Translations under genes and position numbers: made by a program
Notes under the pieces: model-generated
The model's database searches: none
Told to the model about the DNA's origin: nothing
Seen by the model: only the letters and a program-made list of their open reading frames with translations
Source of the DNA: Mailhella sp.
Lineage (GTDB): Bacteria > Desulfobacterota > Desulfovibrionia > Desulfovibrionales > Desulfovibrionaceae
Assembly: GCA_017411945.1 (NCBI GenBank)
Contig: JAFQPD010000150.1
Span: 1 to 21,390 of the forward strand
DNA length: 21,390 nucleotides
Reading direction: 5' to 3'
Shown here: positions 1 to 8,400 of the stretch, one piece after another
Position numbering within the stretch: position 1 is the first letter of the stretch
Layout: every line of letters starts with the position of its first letter

Positions 1-136
1 CTACGCCTTCCGCCTGCTGGAACGTCTGGGCACCGATCCTCAGGTCTACTACCTGAGCAAGCGCGAATGGGTGCGCCGCGAAGGCGACAACTACCTCGAA
101 AACGAAAAGACCGGCGAAAACAAGAGGCAGGGCTAG
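1..136 (+). CDS. qrcC: QrcC-like iron-sulfur subunit of menaquinone reductase, C-terminal end only
   Basis: Only the last 44 codons are present, reading from base 2 and ending in TAG at 134-136; the gene begins outside the window. The tail contains VYYLSKREWVRREGDNY, then a charged stretch rich in Glu, Lys and Asn. The call rests mainly on position: it sits 3 nt upstream of a QrcD-like membrane subunit, the order seen in the qrcABCD operon of sulfate reducers, where QrcC is the periplasmic iron-sulfur protein linking QrcB to QrcD. No cysteine cluster lies in the visible part, so the family cannot be proven from this fragment. Another ferredoxin-type subunit of an NrfD-containing complex is the alternative. 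Confidence 0.6.
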   Translation, partial: YAFRLLERLGTDPQVYYLSKREWVRREGDNYLENEKTGENKRQG

Positions 137-139
137 TTT

Positions 140-1387
140 ATGGATTACAGCAAACCCTTCGACGCAGAGCTCTTCCCGGAAGGTTGCGAGCGCTGCTCTC
201 TGACTAAGTTCCTGGCCTGGATGTCCTTCCTCGGGGTCATCTTCCTCTGGGGCCTCTATGCCGCCATCCGCGTCCTTGGCCTCGGCCTTGGCGAAACCGG
301 CATGGACGACTGCTTCGGCTTCGGTCTGTGGATCACCTTCGACCTCGCCGTCATCGCTCTGGGCGCGGGCGCCTTCTTCACCGGTGCTCTCCGCTATATC
401 CTGAACATCGACGAGCTGAAGAACATCGTGAACCTCGCGGCCGTCATCGGCTTCCTGTGCTACACCGGCGCCATGATGATCCTCGTTCTGGACATCGGCC
501 AGCCCATCCGCTGCTGGTTCGGCTACTGGTACCCCAACGTGCACTCCATGCTCACCGAAGTTATCTTCTGCATCACCTGCTACTGCATCGTGCTCATCCT
601 CGAATACGTGCCGCTGGTGCTGGAGAACCGTGCGCTGATGAAGAAACGCTTCATCCGCCTGCTGGCCCATAACTTCCATGTGTACATGCCCATCTTCGCG
701 GGTATCGGCGCCTTCCTGTCCACCTTCCACCAGGGTTCTCTGGGCGGCATGTACGGCGTGCTCTTCGGCCGCCCCTACCTGTTCCGTGAAGGCTTCTTCA
801 TCTGGCCCTGGACCTTCTTCCTCTTCGTGCTTTCCGCCGTGGCCTCCGGCCCCATGTTCACCGTGCTCGTCTGCACCACCATGGAAAAGCTCTCCGGCCG
901 CAAGCTGGTCAGCTGGGACGTGAAGCAGCTCATGGGCCGCGTGGGCGGCACCATGCTCATCGTGTACACGGTGTTCAAGTGCCTCGACAGCTGGTACTGG
1001 GCCGCCGACACCCTGCTCGCTCAGGGCCTCACCTTCGACGACATGTTCTATGGCTACATCTACGGCAAGTGGCTGTTCTGGGCTGAACACCTCATGCTCA
1101 TCGTTCCCATGTTCGTGCTCATGAAGAAGAGCCTCCGCGAGAATCCGCTCATCTTCTACACCATGCTCATTCTGGTGTGCACCAGCATCACCCTGAACCG
1201 CTACCTGCTCACCGTGCAGGGCCTGGCCATGCCCGTCATGCCCTTCGACGCCTGGCAGACCTATGCTCCCAACTGGGTGGAATGGGCCTGCTGCGCTCTG
1301 GTGTTCGCGTATGCCGCCATGGTCCTTTCCCTGACCTACCGCTATACGCCCATCTTCCCGCAGGAAGCTGAGCTGAACAAGAAGTAA
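140..1387 (+). CDS. qrcD: Menaquinone reductase integral membrane subunit QrcD (NrfD/PsrC family)
   Basis: This 415-residue polytopic inner-membrane protein has about ten hydrophobic segments from residue 25 to 405. It resembles the NrfD/PsrC family, whose members bind quinone and anchor periplasmic oxidoreductase subunits. QrcD in Desulfovibrio takes electrons from periplasmic type I cytochrome c3, through QrcABC, to menaquinone. Visible family-like features are the N-terminal GCERCSLTKFLAWM segment, the first-helix run FGFGLWITFDLAVIALGAGA, and an HQGSLGGMYGVLFG stretch near residue 193, which resembles the conserved NrfD loop. It starts 3 nt after the upstream stop, so translation is probably coupled; the Shine-Dalgarno is poor. 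Codon use is strongly C-ending, as in pntAA, suggesting high expression. A strong terminator follows, so this is the last gene of the operon. HmcC- or DsrP-like NrfD proteins are alternatives. Confidence 0.8.
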   Translation: MDYSKPFDAELFPEGCERCSLTKFLAWMSFLGVIFLWGLYAAIRVLGLGLGETGMDDCFGFGLWITFDLAVIALGAGAFFTGALRYILNIDELKNIVNLAAVIGFLCYTGAMMILVLDIGQPIRCWFGYWYPNVHSMLTEVIFCITCYCIVLILEYVPLVLENRALMKKRFIRLLAHNFHVYMPIFAGIGAFLSTFHQGSLGGMYGVLFGRPYLFREGFFIWPWTFFLFVLSAVASGPMFTVLVCTTMEKLSGRKLVSWDVKQLMGRVGGTMLIVYTVFKCLDSWYWAADTLLAQGLTFDDMFYGYIYGKWLFWAEHLMLIVPMFVLMKKSLRENPLIFYTMLILVCTSITLNRYLLTVQGLAMPVMPFDAWQTYAPNWVEWACCALVFAYAAMVLSLTYRYTPIFPQEAELNKK

Positions 1388-1408
1388 GCACGGCGAATAA
1401 ACGTCAGC

Positions 1409-1446
1409 AAGGCGGCTCTTTCTTCGGAAAGGGCCGTCTTTTTTAT
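1409..1446 (+). terminator. Intrinsic terminator after qrcD
   Basis: AAGGCGGCTCTTTC pairs with GAAAGGGCCGTCTT around a TTCG tetraloop, with G-U wobbles, and is followed by TTTTTT. It lies 21 nt after the qrcD stop and closes the qrc operon. Confidence 0.9.
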
Positions 1447-1583
1447 CGCTCGACAGACTCCTGCGTCATTGCCCTTCCCAAAAGGCTTCTGCTTTGGAAA
1501 CAGATCCTCAGCTCTCCTCTGGCCTGCAGATGTGGACTATGCCGGCAGGCTCACACCAGTATGCCGCCCCGTTATAACCCAAT

Positions 1584-1610
1584 AAAAAAGGCGGCCCCGA
1601 AGGACCGCCT
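1584..1610 (-). terminator. Intrinsic terminator after the GTPase-HD gene
   Basis: On the minus strand GGCGGTCC pairs with GGGCCGCC around TTCG and is followed by a run of six T. It lies about 25 nt after the stop of the GTPase-HD gene. It faces the qrcD terminator convergently; the roughly 140 nt between them hold nothing I can identify. Confidence 0.88.
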
Positions 1611-1634
1611 GCCGCGTGGAAAACAGGGATGCGC

Positions 1635-3320
1635 TTATGCTTCCAACGCCTTCATCTCAGCGTTCACGCTGGCTTCACAGGAACGCATGGCTTCAAGGGT
1701 GCGAGTGAAAAGCTCGTCCAGCGTCCAGCCAAGGCGTTCTGCGCCTTCCTTGATAACATCGCGAGAGCATCCGGCGGCAAAACGCTTGTCCTTGAACTTC
1801 TTCTTGAGGCTGGAGACTTCCATATCCATCACGCTCTTGGAAGGACGCATGAGCGCGGCCGCTCCGATGAGGCCCGTGAGCTCGTCCACGGCGAAGAGGA
1901 GCTTCTCCATCTGATGCTTGGGTTCGCAATCGGAACAAAGGCCGTAGGCATGACTGCACACGGAATAGATGAAGCCCTCATCGTACCCCGCCTGCTTCAG
2001 AACTTCAGGGGCGCGCTTGCAATGCTCTTCGGGCCAGCGTTCGAAGTCGATGTCGTGCAGCAGGCCCACCAGCCCCCAATGCTCGGCTTCATCGGCAAAG
2101 CCCTGATCCTTGGCGAACCAGCGCATCACGCCTTCGACGGTGAGCGCATGAAGGATATGGAACGGCTCGGCATTGTATTCTTTGAGCAGAGCCATGGCCT
2201 GCTGTCGGTCAGGCATCTTGGCCTTTGACTCCCTTTCCGCCGGAGCGGCCTGAACAGCCTTCGCGGCGGCAGGATCTGCTTCGGCTGCCGGCATCGCCTC
2301 CGGTGCGGGCCTGCGCCTCTTCACGGTGAGCTTGTCGATATACTCCTCAAGGGCGATGATGCCGGAACCGGTGATGGCGCGGCGGCAGTCGGCGTAATCG
2401 AGTATCTTGCTGACCTGCTTGTTGATGAGCTCCGCTTCGGGATGCACGCGCGCGGCAAGATATTCCAGCGTGGACTTGAACGCCTGCGAGAACTTCTGCA
2501 GGCGGCGCCATTCTTCCATCTGTTCCGCCACGCTCACCCGTATCTCTTCAGGCAGTATGGCGGCCCCAAGCATGGCCTCGCAGAGGCGCCAGTCTATGTA
2601 CTGGCCGAACTCAACTTCGAAGGTGGTGAGCGGGTCACGGTCCACCATGCGTCGCCAGACTTCCGCCCCCTTGGCCATGACAGGGATGACATCCACTGGA
2701 GTCCCTTCGGGCAGATGCTTCATGACTGTGTCGCGCACATCGGCCATGATCTCCTGCACGGATTCTTTCTCCACGTCGATGACATCGGCCTTGTTCAGGA
2801 TGACGAGAAGCGGCACGCTCCCGCGCTCCTTCATCACGCGGCCCACGTCACGCAAAAGGGCCTCTTCGTCCTTGGTGTGGAGCTGGACCATGTCGAGGAC
2901 AAGAAAGATATTGGTGAGAGGGAGCTTTTCCAGAGCGAAATAGGTCTCGGCACGGTGGTCGCTGTACTTGCTGGTATTGGGGCCGGGAGTATCGTAGAAC
3001 ACAATGGTGCGCTTCTTGTTCAGGAAAGGGAAACGCAGGCGTATGTCCGCAGGAACGTTCTCCTTCATGGAGCCGTTGTACGAGGAAAGACGCTCGGAAG
3101 TGAGAGGGAACCATTCCTCGCTCTCGGAAGGGTTGCGGCATACGTTCTCTTCGCTCCACGGATCGTGTACGATGCGAAAGACTTGAGCCGTGGTAGCGCG
3201 GTTGCCCGCAGGAAAGACACCTCTTCCGAGAAGGGCATTGAGGACTGTGGACTTGCCGGAACTCATGCAGCCCAGCACGAGTATATGGAGCCCGGTATCG
3301 GGTATCCTGAATTCAGCCAT
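1635..3320 (-). CDS. Dynamin-like GTPase fused to a C-terminal HD-domain hydrolase
   Basis: This 561-residue protein has two enzymatic modules in one frame. The N-terminal part (about 10-335) is a P-loop GTPase: G1 GCMSSGKS (17-24, followed by TVLNALLG), likely G2 threonines 43/44, G3 DTPG (110-113) and G4 NKAD (176-179). The SSGKST-NALLG form is typical of dynamin-like or Era-like GTPases. Helical residues 240-335 follow, then an Ala/Pro/Glu-rich linker (about 337-370). The C-terminal part (372-555) is an HD domain with H391, H422-D423 and D479 as probable metal ligands; its DELTGLI and MRPSKSVMDMEV segments match a family usually seen as a stand-alone protein of about 180 residues. The start has AGGAG 7 nt upstream. 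There is no signal peptide or obvious TM segment. The gene is monocistronic, with its own terminator. Substrate and biological role are unknown; the fusion is read directly, and function is not inferred beyond GTP binding and metal-dependent phosphohydrolase chemistry. Confidence 0.85.
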   Translation of the reverse strand: MAEFRIPDTGLHILVLGCMSSGKSTVLNALLGRGVFPAGNRATTAQVFRIVHDPWSEENVCRNPSESEEWFPLTSERLSSYNGSMKENVPADIRLRFPFLNKKRTIVFYDTPGPNTSKYSDHRAETYFALEKLPLTNIFLVLDMVQLHTKDEEALLRDVGRVMKERGSVPLLVILNKADVIDVEKESVQEIMADVRDTVMKHLPEGTPVDVIPVMAKGAEVWRRMVDRDPLTTFEVEFGQYIDWRLCEAMLGAAILPEEIRVSVAEQMEEWRRLQKFSQAFKSTLEYLAARVHPEAELINKQVSKILDYADCRRAITGSGIIALEEYIDKLTVKRRRPAPEAMPAAEADPAAAKAVQAAPAERESKAKMPDRQQAMALLKEYNAEPFHILHALTVEGVMRWFAKDQGFADEAEHWGLVGLLHDIDFERWPEEHCKRAPEVLKQAGYDEGFIYSVCSHAYGLCSDCEPKHQMEKLLFAVDELTGLIGAAALMRPSKSVMDMEVSSLKKKFKDKRFAAGCSRDVIKEGAERLGWTLDELFTRTLEAMRSCEASVNAEMKALEA

Positions 3321-3772
3321 GACATTTCTCCTGCCGCAGTATATGGCGGCTGTCGCAGTTCAGCTAAAGATACCTGATTGTCGGCACAGCGCAAGTACGC
3401 ATCAGGGCCTGCCGGCTCCAAAAATATTTGCATACCTGCAACGCCATCTGAAATATTTATTCGTTCAAAAAAGTACAAGGCGGCATATATCTCCCCATAT
3501 CCAGAATATCCTATCCGTGCATCACGAATGTCATATTTTATTTTTAAGAATATATCTGCTCTTATTTTTTCATTTTTATCATAATTAGCGTTCATCCATG
3601 CCTTCATATCCCGTATTTTCTCGTAATGATATCGAAGATTTTTCAAATATGCGTTATTTTTTATTCCATGCTCCATCCACAGATGAAGACTTGCTTATTT
3701 TTCAAGAAATCATTTCCTGCGACAGACAGGATACACCCCTCCAGCCCTCCTCTTTTTTTCGAAAAAAATCCA
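3321..3772. other. AT-rich divergent intergenic region with an unproven 137-codon reading frame
   Basis: From about 3430 the base composition becomes markedly AT-rich compared with the rest of the window. A minus-strand frame (ATG 3676, stop at 3263) stays open for 137 codons, encoding a Lys/Tyr/Ile/Asn-rich sequence in its first 90 residues. It has no clear Shine-Dalgarno, runs 58 nt into the GTPase gene and crosses that gene's likely promoter, so I do not call it a gene. Plus-strand frames of 68 to 105 codons across the same DNA are equally unsupported. The region may be promoter DNA or the decayed remnant of a transferred gene. Confidence 0.4.
3367..3394 (-). promoter_or_regulatory. Possible weak promoter for the GTPase-HD gene
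   Basis: On the minus strand TTGCGC is separated by 16 nt from TATCTT, about 45 nt upstream of the ATG at 3320. The -35 match is poor (three of six) and the -10 match moderate. It is offered because a monocistronic gene must have a promoter in this interval. Confidence 0.3.
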
Positions 3773-3801
3773 TTGTCATTAAAGGGAAGCTCTGCTATTT
3801 T
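3773..3801 (+). promoter_or_regulatory. Sigma70-type promoter of the microprotein transcript
   Basis: TTGTCA (3773-3778) and TATTTT (3796-3801) are separated by exactly 17 nt. Transcription would begin near 3808, giving a leader of about 108 nt before the microprotein ATG. The match is five of six at -35 and four of six at -10. Confidence 0.6.
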
Positions 3802-3882
3802 GCAAAAAAGTTCGGGATGAGAACTCGTTCGATGTGCCATTCATCGAGTCAAGGCCATCTCGAAAGAGGCGTTTCAATCTAT

Positions 3883-3911
3883 TTTTGGGCACATGCCCAA
3901 AAGCAAGGAGG
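3883..3911 (+). promoter_or_regulatory. Leader hairpin directly abutting a perfect Shine-Dalgarno
   Basis: TTTTGGGC (3883-3890) and GCCCAAAA (3895-3902) form an 8-bp perfect stem with an ACAT loop. Two bases later comes AAGGAGG (3905-3911), five nt before the ATG at 3917. A hairpin this close to the ribosome site could keep it exposed or define a 5' processing or protection element; the effect is inferred. A weaker stem, TCGATG with CATCGA, lies upstream near 3828-3846. Confidence 0.6.
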
Positions 3912-3916
3912 ATAAC

Positions 3917-4012
3917 ATGGCTGGTCTCGACAGCACCGTTCTCACCGTTGTTGCAGGTCTTTTTAGCATCGTGATCGTCGTCGGCTTCATGGCTACCAAG
4001 ATCTACAAGTAA
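3917..4012 (+). CDS. 31-residue single-pass membrane microprotein, function unknown
   Basis: The frame runs from ATG to TAA, 31 residues. Residues 1-6 (MAGLDS) are short and acidic, residues 7-26 form one hydrophobic helix (VLTVVAGLFSIVIVVGFM core), and the tail ends in TKIYK. The positive-inside rule predicts N-terminus out and C-terminus in the cytoplasm. A perfect AAGGAGG at 5-nt spacing, a near-consensus promoter and two terminators directly downstream all argue for a real, well-translated gene in its own transcript. The length suits a small subunit or modulator of a membrane complex, as CydX or KdpF are in other systems, but I see no sequence match to those. Its neighbours (GTPase-HD divergent, sbcD downstream) give no functional clue. 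Confidence 0.75.
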   Translation: MAGLDSTVLTVVAGLFSIVIVVGFMATKIYK

Positions 4013-4022
4013 ATCCAACGAG

Positions 4023-4050
4023 AAGGGCCTGCCCTCTGGCAGGTCTTTTT
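4023..4050 (+). terminator. First terminator of the microprotein unit
   Basis: AAGGGCCTGCC pairs with GGCAGGTCTTT around CTCT, with two G-U pairs, running into TTTTT. It lies 10 nt after the microprotein stop. Confidence 0.85.
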
Positions 4051-4060
4051 CTGCGCCTTT

Positions 4061-4096
4061 GCCGGAGTCTTCTCAGGAAGATTCCGGCTTTTCATT
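4061..4096 (+). terminator. Second, tandem terminator before sbcD
   Basis: GCCGGAGTCTTC (4061-4072) pairs over 12 bp, with one G-U, with GAAGATTCCGGC (4077-4088) around TCAG, followed by TTTTCATTT. Two terminators 10 nt apart shield sbcDC from the strong upstream promoter. Confidence 0.82.
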
Positions 4097-4128
4097 TAAA
4101 AGCCAGACGGATGCTTTCCCTTGCCGAA

Positions 4129-4157
4129 TGACAGCCCCCTGACTTGCATGCTATAGA
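4129..4157 (+). promoter_or_regulatory. Possible extended -10 promoter of sbcDC
   Basis: TGCTATAGA (4149-4157) resembles an extended -10 element (TG-N-TATAGA). A partial -35, TGACAG, lies 17 nt upstream at 4129-4134. Transcription would start near 4164, only about 13 nt before the ATG at 4177, which argues against the in-frame TTG at 4144 as the start. Confidence 0.4.
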
Positions 4158-4176
4158 AGATGCACAGGATATCCCC

Positions 4177-5439
4177 ATGAAAATACTCCATACCTCCGAC
4201 TGGCATCTTGGGCAGGCTCTCTACGGCAGGAAAAGGCATGAAGAGTTCCGCCTTTTCCTCGAGTGGCTCGCCCAGACTCTGCGTGAAGAATCCGTTGACG
4301 TTCTCCTCGTCGCAGGCGACATCTTCGACAGCGGCCTCCCCTCCAATCAGGCACAGTCCCTGTACTACCGATTCCTCTGCGAGGCGGCCAAGGGCCCCTG
4401 CCGGCATATCGTCCTCACAGCCGGGAACCACGATTCCCCTTCCTTCCTCGACGCCCCCCAGGCCATTCTGCAGGCTCTGGACGTGCACGTCATCGGCCAT
4501 GCCCTCGCCCCTGAAAAGGAAGTGCTGCTCCTGAACGATGCGAACGGCCGCCCCGCGCTCGTCATCTGCGCCGTTCCCTTCCTGCGTGACCGCGACCTGT
4601 ACCGCATCGGCATCGAAGACGGCACGGACGAGCGGGACGCTCTCCTCGCCCGGGGCATGCACGAGCACTACCGAATCTGCGCGGAAAAGGCCGAATCCCT
4701 CCGCGCAGAATATGCCAGCCGCTTCCCCTCCTCCCCTCTGCCTGTCGTGGCCATGGGGCATCTTTTCGCAGCAGGCGGCGCCGTGGCGGAAGGCGACGGC
4801 GTGCGCGACCTGCGCATAGGCTCTCTCGGGCAGATCAGCGCCGACATTTTCTCCCCCACCTTCGACTATGTGGCCCTCGGCCATCTGCACGGCCCGCAGA
4901 AAGTCAACAAGGAAGAACGCATACGCTATTCCGGTTCGCCCCTGCCCATGGGCTTCGGCGAAGTGGGGCGGCCTAAAAGCGTATGCCTCGTGGAATTCGA
5001 CGGCAGAACCCCCAGCGTGCGCACGCTTCCCGTACCTCTCTTCCAGAAAATGGAAAAAATAAGCGGCGACCTGCCGGCCATTGAAGCCCGCATGAAGGAC
5101 CTTGACGAACTTGGCGAGCCCGTATGGCTCGAAGTCCTCTATACAGGTTCCGGCATCGTGAGCGACCTGAGGGAACGCCTGCTGGAAAAAGCCGGGCCCA
5201 AGCTGGAAATCCTGCGGGTGGGAACGGCGCACAGCCTGAATGCCCCCTCTTCCGAGGAAGACCTTGGAACCGCACTGGAAGACATGAGCGTTTTCGATGT
5301 GTTCAGACGACGCCTCGACGACCTTGAGCGGCAGAACGGACTCGACGAGGAACAGCGCAAGTCGCTGCTCGAAACCTACGCCGAAGCTGTGAACGAGCTT
5401 CTTCAGGCCGACAAGGGGGAAGACGCATGCGCATACTGA
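4177..5439 (+). CDS. sbcD: Nuclease SbcCD subunit D (Mre11-like exonuclease)
   Basis: The 420-residue protein is the Mn-dependent nuclease subunit of SbcCD, which cleaves hairpins and processes DNA ends in the cytoplasm. All calcineurin-like phosphoesterase motifs are visible: HTSDWHLG at residues 5-12, VAGDIFDSG near 46, TAGNHDSP near 83, MGHLFAAGG near 193 and VALGHLHG near 232. The C-terminal third is the capping and SbcC-contact region. ATG 4177 is chosen because family members begin with MKILHTSDWHLG; a TTG at 4144 would add eleven unrelated residues. The length is close to the 400 residues of E. coli SbcD. The 3' end overlaps sbcC by 13 nt, implying translational coupling and equal synthesis of the two subunits. 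Confidence 0.95.
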   Translation: MKILHTSDWHLGQALYGRKRHEEFRLFLEWLAQTLREESVDVLLVAGDIFDSGLPSNQAQSLYYRFLCEAAKGPCRHIVLTAGNHDSPSFLDAPQAILQALDVHVIGHALAPEKEVLLLNDANGRPALVICAVPFLRDRDLYRIGIEDGTDERDALLARGMHEHYRICAEKAESLRAEYASRFPSSPLPVVAMGHLFAAGGAVAEGDGVRDLRIGSLGQISADIFSPTFDYVALGHLHGPQKVNKEERIRYSGSPLPMGFGEVGRPKSVCLVEFDGRTPSVRTLPVPLFQKMEKISGDLPAIEARMKDLDELGEPVWLEVLYTGSGIVSDLRERLLEKAGPKLEILRVGTAHSLNAPSSEEDLGTALEDMSVFDVFRRRLDDLERQNGLDEEQRKSLLETYAEAVNELLQADKGEDACAY

Positions 5440-8400
5440 GCATACGCTTCGCCAACCTCAATTCTCTGGCTGGCGAATGGCATATCGACTTTACCGACAA
5501 GGATTTCCTTACCAACGGCATCTTCGCCATCACAGGCCCCACCGGCTCTGGAAAGAGCACCATACTCGACGCCCTGTGCCTGGCCCTCTACGGAAGCACC
5601 CCCCGGCTGGGCAAGATAAGCAAGGGCTCCAACGACATCATGACGCGCGGCACTGGAAAGTGCTTTGCCGAGGTCGTCTTCAGCACCGTGCATGGCGAGT
5701 ACTGCTGCCGCTGGAGCCAGAACAAGGCGCGGGAAAAAGCCGACGGCGCCCTTCAGCAGGCAAGCCACATACTGTGGGACAGCCAGGGAAAAGCTCTGGC
5801 TGAAAAAATAAATGATGTGGCCGCAAAGGTGAAAGAGATCACCGGCATGGACTTCGAACGCTTCACGCAGTCCACCCTGCTGGCACAGGGCAGCTTCGCC
5901 AAGTTCCTTCTGGCCAAAGGACCGGACCGCGCCCCGCTTCTGGAAGAAATGACCGGTACCGGCATCTACAGCGACATCTCTACCCATATCTTCAGCCGAA
6001 ACAAGGCAGAACAGGAAAAACTGAGCGAACTGGACCGGGAGCTTGCCCTCTGCAACGTACTTTCCCCCGAAGAGGAAAACGAGCTCCGGCAAGCCTGCGA
6101 CGGGCTCATGAAGGACATAGCCTGCCTTGCAGGCAAGGAAAAGGAACTGCACGACGGACTGAACGCGCTGCACGCCCTGACCGCCCTGAAGGCCGAGGCC
6201 GACGCCCTCCTTGCCCAGAAGAACGCTCTGGAAAAACAGCTCAAGGACTTCCAGCCGGACAGCGTGCGGCTCGAAGCGGCCCGGCGTGCGCTCCGATTCT
6301 CTGCAGAATGCTCCGCCCTGCTCGAAAGGCTGAAGGAACAGGCCCGAGACAGGGAAGACGCCGGGAAGCTGACTGCCGCCCTCGGCCCACTGGCAGAGCG
6401 CGTCCAGACGCAGGAAAAACTCCTTGCGGAGGCAGAACAGAGGCTTGCCGAAGAAAAGCTGGCACATGCCAGCCTGCTGGAAACCTTGAAGGACGTGCGG
6501 GCTCTGGACATACAGACCTCAGCCAAAAAACAGGAACTGGAGGCCCGCACTGCCGCCCGATCGGCGACAGCGCAGAAGCTGGAGCTGGCAAAGCGCACTC
6601 TCGCCGAGCACGAAGGAGCACTTGAAGAACAGCGTTCTTCCTTCGCCGATATCCAGAGCTGGCTTGGAGAACACGCCGCAGACGCTGACCTTCCCCAGCA
6701 GCTTGCCGCCATGCGCATCCTGCATGGACAGCTCGACCGGCACTCTGCCAGCATGCTCTCCCGCTCCGCGCACATGGAGGAAAAGCGAAAAGAGCTGGAA
6801 GCAGCGGCTCAGGACCTCGAAAATCTGCATCAGGCCCGAACGGCGCAGGCGCAGGAGCTGAAGGAAAAGGAAGCCCGGCTGTCGGAACTGGAAGCCCGAA
6901 GGACGGCCCTTCTCGAAGGACGGACGGCGGCCGAATGGCGGCAGGAGAAGGAAGAACTGGCCCTGCAGGCCTTCAGGCTCAAGGAAATGCTGTCCCTTGG
7001 GCAGACGTGTTCCAGCCTTCTGGCCCAGGCTGAAGTACTGACTGCAGAACGCCTTGAACTCGAAAAAAGGATAGAAGCTGAACGGGCGATCCTCTCATCG
7101 GAACAGGCCCAGATGCAGTCTCTGACCCGTCTGAAGCAGGAACTGGGCGATTCTCTCGCCCTGCTCGACCGCATACAAAGCTACGAGGAAGCCCGCCTGC
7201 ATCTGCAGGACGGCGAGGCCTGCCCGCTTTGCGGCTCGATCCACCACCCCTTCGCCGAAGGCAATATCCCTGCTCCGGACGAGAAAAAGCTCCAGCTCTG
7301 CTCCTGCGAGCAGGACATCAGCGCCTTGAACGACGCCCTGCTCCTGCGCCGCTCCGCTTTGGCCAGCCTGGAGCACGACAGCGCCCATAAAGGCAAGGCC
7401 TGTTCCGAAAAAACGGAAGAAGCTGAAGCTCTGGCCCTCAGGCTCAAGGCCGAAGCCGCCCTCCTGCCTCCAGAACTTTCCGGCAGGCTGCTTTCCGGCA
7501 GGGCCGTGCTGGCTGAACAGATCGCCGCGCTGGAAGAAAGCCGATCCCAGAACCAGCTGAGTCTGGCCGACGCCTCCCGCATCGTTGAGCAGAACGACAG
7601 CCTGCAGGATATGGCCGGCACGCTCCACGACACCCTGGCGCAGCTCCGGCTCCACTCTGAACGCTCGCTTCAGGAAATGAGCAGGCTCGACCAGAAAAAA
7701 GCCGCTCTCCAGGCGGAACTCCGCCACATGGAGGCCGATCAGGATTCTGAGCTGGCCCAGCACGAAAACGCCTTTGCCGAAATGCGCCGCAAGGCATCGG
7801 CCTCAGGCTGCCTTCTTCAGGATGTGAAGGGCATCCCGGCCATGCTGGAAATCCTCACACACCGCAGCAAAGCGTTCCAGGACCGGCAGAAGGAAGCCTG
7901 CGCCCTGACCGAAAGCTGTTCCGACCTCGAGAAGCTCTGCCTTCTCGACAGGCAGGACAGGGCTTCCCTCGAAAAAGCTCTCCAGGATATCGTGCGAGAG
8001 GAGAACTCCATCTCCGCAGATCTCGGCAAGCTGCAGGAAGAACGCCGGAAAATCTTCGGAGAACGCGATGCCGACCGCGAAGAGGGCAAGGCTGCGGAAC
8101 TTCTGAAGGAGGCCGCGGAATGCCGTGAAGCCCGCCGCAGGGACTGCGACGCCGTCCATGCCGAGCGAACCGATGCTTCCGCACGCCTTGCGTCTCTCAA
8201 GGCTCGCATCGAGGAACGTTCCTGCAGCCTCGCCGCAGATGAACAGGCTCTTCTCGCAAAGCTCCAGAACGCCGGATTCGTGGACATGGATCGCTGCCTT
8301 GAAGCCTGCCTGCCCGATGGGGAAAGGGCCAGGCTCGAGTCGGCCGAAAGGGCTCTCGCCGAGGGCATGGCCAGCCTCAAGGCTCGCATGCTCGACAATG

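Noticed and set aside
3598..3915. 105-codon plus-strand frame ahead of the microprotein
   Set aside because: No ribosome site, spans the likely promoter and leader hairpin, and its translation has no recognisable features.
4096..5232. 378-codon minus-strand frame antisense to sbcD
   Set aside because: Shadow frame; phosphoesterase motifs are all on the plus strand.
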